Positions 5,576-8,221 of a stretch of 8,221 nt of DNA are shown here, piece by piece. The stretch lies in NCBI GenBank assembly GCA_903884915.1, contig CAISGS010000140.1, positions 1 to 8,221 on the forward strand. The letters are read 5' to 3'. Numbering within the stretch: the stretch's first letter is position 1; each line of letters starts with the position of its first letter. Position numbers and translations under genes: made by a program. The notes below the pieces were generated by a model that worked only from the letters and a program-made list of their open reading frames with translations, was not told where the DNA came from and ran no database searches. The DNA comes from an uncultured Caulobacteraceae bacterium. GTDB taxonomy: Bacteria; Pseudomonadota; Alphaproteobacteria; Caulobacterales; Caulobacteraceae.

Positions 5576-6788
5576 ATCGTCCGGTTGGCATGTCCTTAAA
5601 GGCCACGTCCTTGTCGACGCGGACATCGCCCGGCAGGCCAAGGACCCGTTCGGCGATGATGTTCTTCAAGATTTCATCGGTACCACCGGCAATGCGCAGG
5701 CCAGGGGCCCACATCAGGCTTTGCTGGAAGGCCGCTTCCATCGGCGCAATGGCCGTGTCGGTGATGATGCCGAACTGATCTTCCAGTTCGATCGCCGAGT
5801 TGGATAGGTCTTGCAGTTGGTTGGCCGAGATGATCTTGCCGATCGAGCTTTCGGGTCCCGGCGTCTGGCCACGCGACAGGGCGGTCATGGTGCGGAAGCG
5901 GGTCAGCTTCAGACCTTCAGCCTGCACATACCAGTCAGCGAGCTTTTCACGGAACGCGTCATTGGCCAGCGCGTTGCCGTCTTCGGTGACGGTGCTGCGG
6001 GCCAGAGCCATGATCTCGGCATAGTTGGGGCCGGTCGAGCCGCCAACGGCCAGACGCTCGTTCATCAGGGTGACCAGAGCGACCTTCCAGCCGTCTCCCA
6101 CCGCGCCGAGGCGCTGGCTGTCATTGATGCGCAGGTCGGTGAAATAGACCTCGTTGAAGTTCGAACCGCCCGACATCTGGTGGATTGGACGCACTTCGAC
6201 GCCTGGAGCCTTCATATCGATCCAGAACATGGTCAGACCCTTGTGCTTGGGCACATCAGGGTTGGTGCGGACGAGCAGGATACCAAAATCGCAATAGTGC
6301 GCGCCCGAGGTCCAGACCTTTTGACCGTTAATCACCCAGTCATCGCCGTCCTTGACCGCACGGGTGCGCAGACCGGCAACGTCCGAACCGGCGGACGGTT
6401 CGGAGAAGAGCTGACACCAGATTTCCTCGCCGCGCACGGCCGGAGCCACAAAGCGCTGCTTGGTCTCATCATTGGCAAAGGCCATGACGGTGGGAACGCA
6501 CATGCCAAGACCGATGTCGAAGAAGCCGCGCGGCACGTCGAACTTGGACTCTTCTTGGTTATAGATGACGTTCTGGATCGGCGTGGCGCCGCGGCCACCC
6601 AGGGACTCGGGCCAAGTCATGCAGGTGAAACGGGCTGCTGCCTTGGTCGCTTGCCAAGCCTTGGCCAGCTTCAAGATTTCAGGCTCCGACATCTTCTTGG
6701 TGTCGACCTTCTTAGGGGCGTTGGCTTCGAGCCAGGTGCGCACTTCGATGCGGAAGGCGGCTTCTTCGGGGGAGTCGTTGAAGTCCAT
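5574..6788 (-). CDS. Acyl-CoA dehydrogenase, catalytic-type subunit of a probable heteromeric pair, 404 aa
   Basis: This is a FAD-dependent acyl-CoA dehydrogenase that introduces a 2,3-double bond into an acyl-CoA; the substrate is unknown. The alpha-helical N-domain covers about 1-120. CQLFSEPSAGSD (125-136) and WTSGA (159-163) are the flavin/substrate motifs of the beta-domain. E244 in MNERLAVGG aligns with the catalytic base of the isovaleryl/long-chain type; the medium-chain base position is Gly (AGGTDEI, 366-372). The C-terminal GGTDEI-x4-IAERVLGLP (368-386) is intact. The usual RxxFG and QxxGGxG motifs, which contact the partner subunit's FAD, are missing (the region near 265-285 and ELEDQFG at 334-340). 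I chose ATG 6786-6788 because GGAG lies 6 bases before it and MDFNDSPEE is a typical N-terminus; a further 13 codons upstream are open but unlikely. It is downstream of its partner across an 89-base gap. The long antisense frame here is a codon-bias shadow. Confidence 0.92.
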   Translation of the reverse strand: MDFNDSPEEAAFRIEVRTWLEANAPKKVDTKKMSEPEILKLAKAWQATKAAARFTCMTWPESLGGRGATPIQNVIYNQEESKFDVPRGFFDIGLGMCVPTVMAFANDETKQRFVAPAVRGEEIWCQLFSEPSAGSDVAGLRTRAVKDGDDWVINGQKVWTSGAHYCDFGILLVRTNPDVPKHKGLTMFWIDMKAPGVEVRPIHQMSGGSNFNEVYFTDLRINDSQRLGAVGDGWKVALVTLMNERLAVGGSTGPNYAEIMALARSTVTEDGNALANDAFREKLADWYVQAEGLKLTRFRTMTALSRGQTPGPESSIGKIISANQLQDLSNSAIELEDQFGIITDTAIAPMEAAFQQSLMWAPGLRIAGGTDEILKNIIAERVLGLPGDVRVDKDVAFKDMPTGR

Positions 6789-6812
6789 GATGGTCTCCGG
6801 TCTTTTGAGGCT

Positions 6813-6840
6813 AGCGCTGAGCCACAATAGGCAGCGCTGA
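6813..6840. repeat. Direct repeat AGCGCTGA, two copies exactly 20 bases apart
   Basis: The 8-base AGCGCTGA occurs at 6813-6820 and 6833-6840, in the gap before the second acyl-CoA dehydrogenase gene. Each copy holds the palindrome AGCGCT. A 20-base period puts the copies on the same face of the helix, as in a pair of operator half-sites. Alternatively they may pair in the RNA leader. No regulator is visible in the window. Confidence 0.45.
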
Positions 6841-6869
6841 AATTTGAGGGGTGAGATAGTTCGCTTAGG

Positions 6870-6887
6870 CGCGGCGACTAGGCCGCG
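6870..6887 (-). other. Stem-loop at the stop codon of the upstream acyl-CoA dehydrogenase gene
   Basis: CGCGGC (6870-6875) and GCCGCG (6882-6887) are perfect inverted copies around a 6-base loop that includes the TAG stop (6880-6878 on the minus strand). No T run follows, so it is more likely an mRNA-stabilising or processing hairpin than a full terminator, and it may tune expression of the two subunits. It could be chance in GC-rich DNA. Confidence 0.35.
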
Positions 6888-7993
6888 TTACGACGTTCCA
6901 ACTGCTGCACGAGACGCTCTTTCCAGACCTTTGGGGCCCCGGCCACGAGGGCCAGTTGGCGCGAGCGGCGATAGTAGAGGTGGCAGTCCACCGCCCAGGT
7001 AAATCCCATACCGCCGTGGGTTTGGACATTTTCCTTAGAGGCAAACCAGAAGGCTTCGCTGGAGGCCACACGCGCCGCCGCCGCCGCGATCGGCAGTTCA
7101 GCCGCGCCAACATTCAGAGCCCACGCGCCGAAATAGGCGTTGGAACGGGCGAGCTCGTTCTTCACATACATATCGGCCAGCTTGTGCTTGATCGCCTGAT
7201 AACCCGCAATGGTGCGACCAAAGGCATAGCGGTCCATGGCGTAGTCCTTGGCCATTTCCAAGCAGCGGTCCGAACCGCCCAGTTGCTCGAAGGCCAAGAG
7301 GACGGCGGCGCGGTCAAACACCGCTTCGGTCAGGGCAAAGCCTTCGCCTGCATCGCCCAGACGCTCAGCGGCAGCACCGCTGAAGCTGATCTTGGCAACG
7401 CTTCGCGTAGGATCAAGGGTCTTGAGGGTCTCGCGTGTGACGCCAGCGCCCGCCAACTCGACCAAGAACAGGCCAGGCTTGCCGCCTTCATTGGCCAACA
7501 CCACCGCTAGGTCAGCAATGTCACCGTCCGTGACAGGGATCTTCACGCCGGTCAGCTTACCGCCGACAACATTGGCCTGCAGGTTGGCCGCATTGACCAC
7601 GCCTGGACCTTCAGAGGTCGCGAAAGCGCCAATCAGTTCGCCCGCTGCGATCTTAGGCAGCCACTTGGCCTTTTGGGCGTCAGAACCGGCCAGCATCAGG
7701 GCTTCAGCGAGGAAATAGACCGTCGAGGCAAAGGGGATCGGGGCGCAGGCGCGGCCCAACTCTTCGGCAATGGCGCAAAGCTCAACCCTGCCAAGACCAA
7801 GGCCACCATGCTCTTCAGGGATAGCGGCACCGAGCCAACCTTGGGCGCCTACGCCCTTCCAGAGATCGGCATCGTAGGACAGTTCGGCATTGTCCAGCAC
7901 CTTGCGCACATGGGCCGAGGTACAGTTGCCATCGAGGAACTTGCGCGCCTCGTTCTTCAAAAATTTCTGATCGTCGGAATAATCGAAATTCAC
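6878..7993 (-). CDS. Acyl-CoA dehydrogenase, partner (beta-like) subunit, 371 aa
   Basis: This is an acyl-CoA dehydrogenase-fold protein that probably pairs with the product of the next gene. The start MNFDYSDDQKFL and IPEEHGGLGLG (58-68) are the standard N-domain. The mid-domain is degraded: ATSEGPG (125-131) replaces the usual TEPxAGSD, and KIPVTDGDIAD (151-161) replaces the WITNG-type segment. The base position of the isovaleryl type is Asp227 (VFDRAA), and the medium-chain base position is Ala (VAGAPKV, 350-356). DRYAFGRTI (254-262, the RxxFG motif) and QTHGGMGFTW (324-333) are intact; in homomeric enzymes these bind the neighbouring subunit's FAD. The terminal GTxEI motif is absent. I chose GTG at 7991-7993: a perfect AGGAGG lies 9 bases upstream, whereas a longer frame starting at 8062 would add 23 unrelated residues. 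The sequence is otherwise well conserved, so it is probably functional and not decaying. Confidence 0.88.
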   Translation of the reverse strand: MNFDYSDDQKFLKNEARKFLDGNCTSAHVRKVLDNAELSYDADLWKGVGAQGWLGAAIPEEHGGLGLGRVELCAIAEELGRACAPIPFASTVYFLAEALMLAGSDAQKAKWLPKIAAGELIGAFATSEGPGVVNAANLQANVVGGKLTGVKIPVTDGDIADLAVVLANEGGKPGLFLVELAGAGVTRETLKTLDPTRSVAKISFSGAAAERLGDAGEGFALTEAVFDRAAVLLAFEQLGGSDRCLEMAKDYAMDRYAFGRTIAGYQAIKHKLADMYVKNELARSNAYFGAWALNVGAAELPIAAAAARVASSEAFWFASKENVQTHGGMGFTWAVDCHLYYRRSRQLALVAGAPKVWKERLVQQLERRNAA

Positions 7994-8002
7994 GGCTATT
8001 AG

Positions 8003-8008
8003 CCTCCT
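8003..8008 (-). promoter_or_regulatory. Ribosome binding site that decides the GTG start at 7993
   Basis: The minus strand reads AGGAGG, then 9 bases, then GTG. This perfect Shine-Dalgarno sits inside the longer open frame and argues against its upstream ATGs at 8062 and 8014. Confidence 0.75.
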
Positions 8009-8077
8009 GCCCATGGTGCCCGCCCACGGTGGGGCGGCATCCTGTTGTTCCTTGGCCGACAAGATAGACAGTTCCGG

Positions 8078-8105
8078 GGGATAGGGAAGACTGACCTCGC
8101 GTCAA
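8078..8105 (-). promoter_or_regulatory. Candidate promoter of the acyl-CoA dehydrogenase pair
   Basis: On the minus strand TTGACGC (8105-8099) exactly matches the Caulobacter housekeeping -35 (TTGACGS). After 13 bases, within the allowed 10-14, comes CCTATCCC (8085-8078), which matches CTA and the final C of GCTANAWC. Transcription would start near 8071, giving a leader of about 78 bases before GTG 7993. It is the best promoter candidate in the window. Confidence 0.5.
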
Positions 8106-8106
8106 G

Positions 8107-8126
8107 AAATTCACGAATTCGAATTG
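8107..8126. promoter_or_regulatory. AT-rich repeat abutting the -35 (possible operator)
   Basis: Three AATT-centred units, AAATTC (8107-8112), GAATTC (8115-8120) and GAATTG (8121-8126), lie just upstream of the proposed -35. The 8-base palindrome CGAATTCG is at 8114-8121. In a GC-rich window this may be an operator for a fatty-acid or TetR-type regulator, or an UP-like element. It rests on pattern only. Confidence 0.3.
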
Positions 8127-8205
8127 TTGCGTCGGTTTGGCGGATTTTGACCGTTCTCAAGTCTGACAAAGACGTAATTTGATCTTGGCCTTGGTTCGGA
8201 GGACG

Positions 8206-8221
8206 ATGGGGCTCGAACTGG
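8206..8221 (+). CDS. Possible first codons of a divergent gene (runs off the window)
   Basis: ATG at 8206 follows GGAGG (8198-8202) and opens M-G-L-E-L before the window ends. The 3-base spacing is shorter than usual, and five codons cannot identify a product. The rest of 8009-8221 shows no coding evidence beyond this. Confidence 0.22.

Noticed and set aside
5811..6830. Long open frame (339 codons) on the plus strand opposite the acyl-CoA dehydrogenase gene
   Set aside because: It lies entirely antisense to a strongly conserved protein, shows no family motifs, and has the composition expected from the mirrored codon bias of a GC-rich gene.
6878..7993. Treating the partner dehydrogenase as a decaying pseudogene because canonical motifs are missing
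   Set aside because: The frame is intact, the ribosome site is perfect, and the motifs that remain are exactly those missing from its neighbour, which suggests specialisation.
7994..8062. Longer N-terminus for the partner acyl-CoA dehydrogenase
   Set aside because: The perfect AGGAGG at 8003-8008 serves the GTG at 7993, and the extra residues do not resemble the family.
8192..8221. tRNA 3' end on the minus strand (TTCGAGC loop-like sequence and a TGG)
   Set aside because: The flanking bases do not pair into a five-base T stem, and the acceptor spacing is wrong.

Overview
The window looks like an ordinary stretch of alphaproteobacterial chromosome, most likely Caulobacterales or a close relative. 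I base this on the kinds of proteins encoded, the ftsE-ftsX-ydcF-plsC cluster beside lysA, several promoter-like sites that fit the Caulobacter housekeeping consensus, and a clear shortage of GANTC sites (9 counted by eye), as expected where the CcrM methyltransferase is active. The species cannot be named from the sequence alone. There is no sign of phage, IS elements, CRISPR, stable RNA genes or unusual base composition.

Layout. (1) Positions 2-853, plus strand: the last 283 codons of lysA (diaminopimelate decarboxylase). (2) Positions 850-2344, minus strand: a two-gene unit in which a membrane-anchored MJ0042-type zinc-ribbon protein is followed by a hypoxanthine-phosphoribosyltransferase-like gene; the two overlap by 8 bases. 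The lysA and hpt stop codons share a CTAG at 850-853. (3) Positions 2345-2427: an 83-base divergent regulatory region with two overlapping promoter-like sites and a GANTC site. (4) Positions 2428-5478, plus strand: ftsE-ftsX-ydcF-plsC, in which every junction is a 4-base start/stop overlap. (5) Positions 5479-5573: a convergent gap rich in inverted repeats, probably a terminator region. (6) Positions 5574-7993, minus strand: two neighbouring acyl-CoA dehydrogenase genes, apparently one transcription unit with a promoter near 8078-8105. (7) Positions 7994-8221: upstream regulatory DNA, and possibly the first codons of a divergent gene at 8206.

How the genes work together. The ftsE operon joins the divisome ABC complex FtsEX (septal peptidoglycan hydrolysis control) to a DUF218/YdcF envelope protein and a phosphatidic-acid-forming acyltransferase, so one transcript serves division and envelope growth. 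The zinc-ribbon protein transcribed divergently from ftsE is anchored in the inner membrane. lysA supplies lysine from meso-diaminopimelate, and hpt salvages purines.

The most interesting point is the acyl-CoA dehydrogenase pair. The two proteins have complementary losses of FAD-binding and catalytic motifs, which suggests an obligate heteromeric enzyme with a shared active site, like the alpha2beta2 sterol side-chain enzymes of actinobacteria. I saw no convincing wholly undescribed system.
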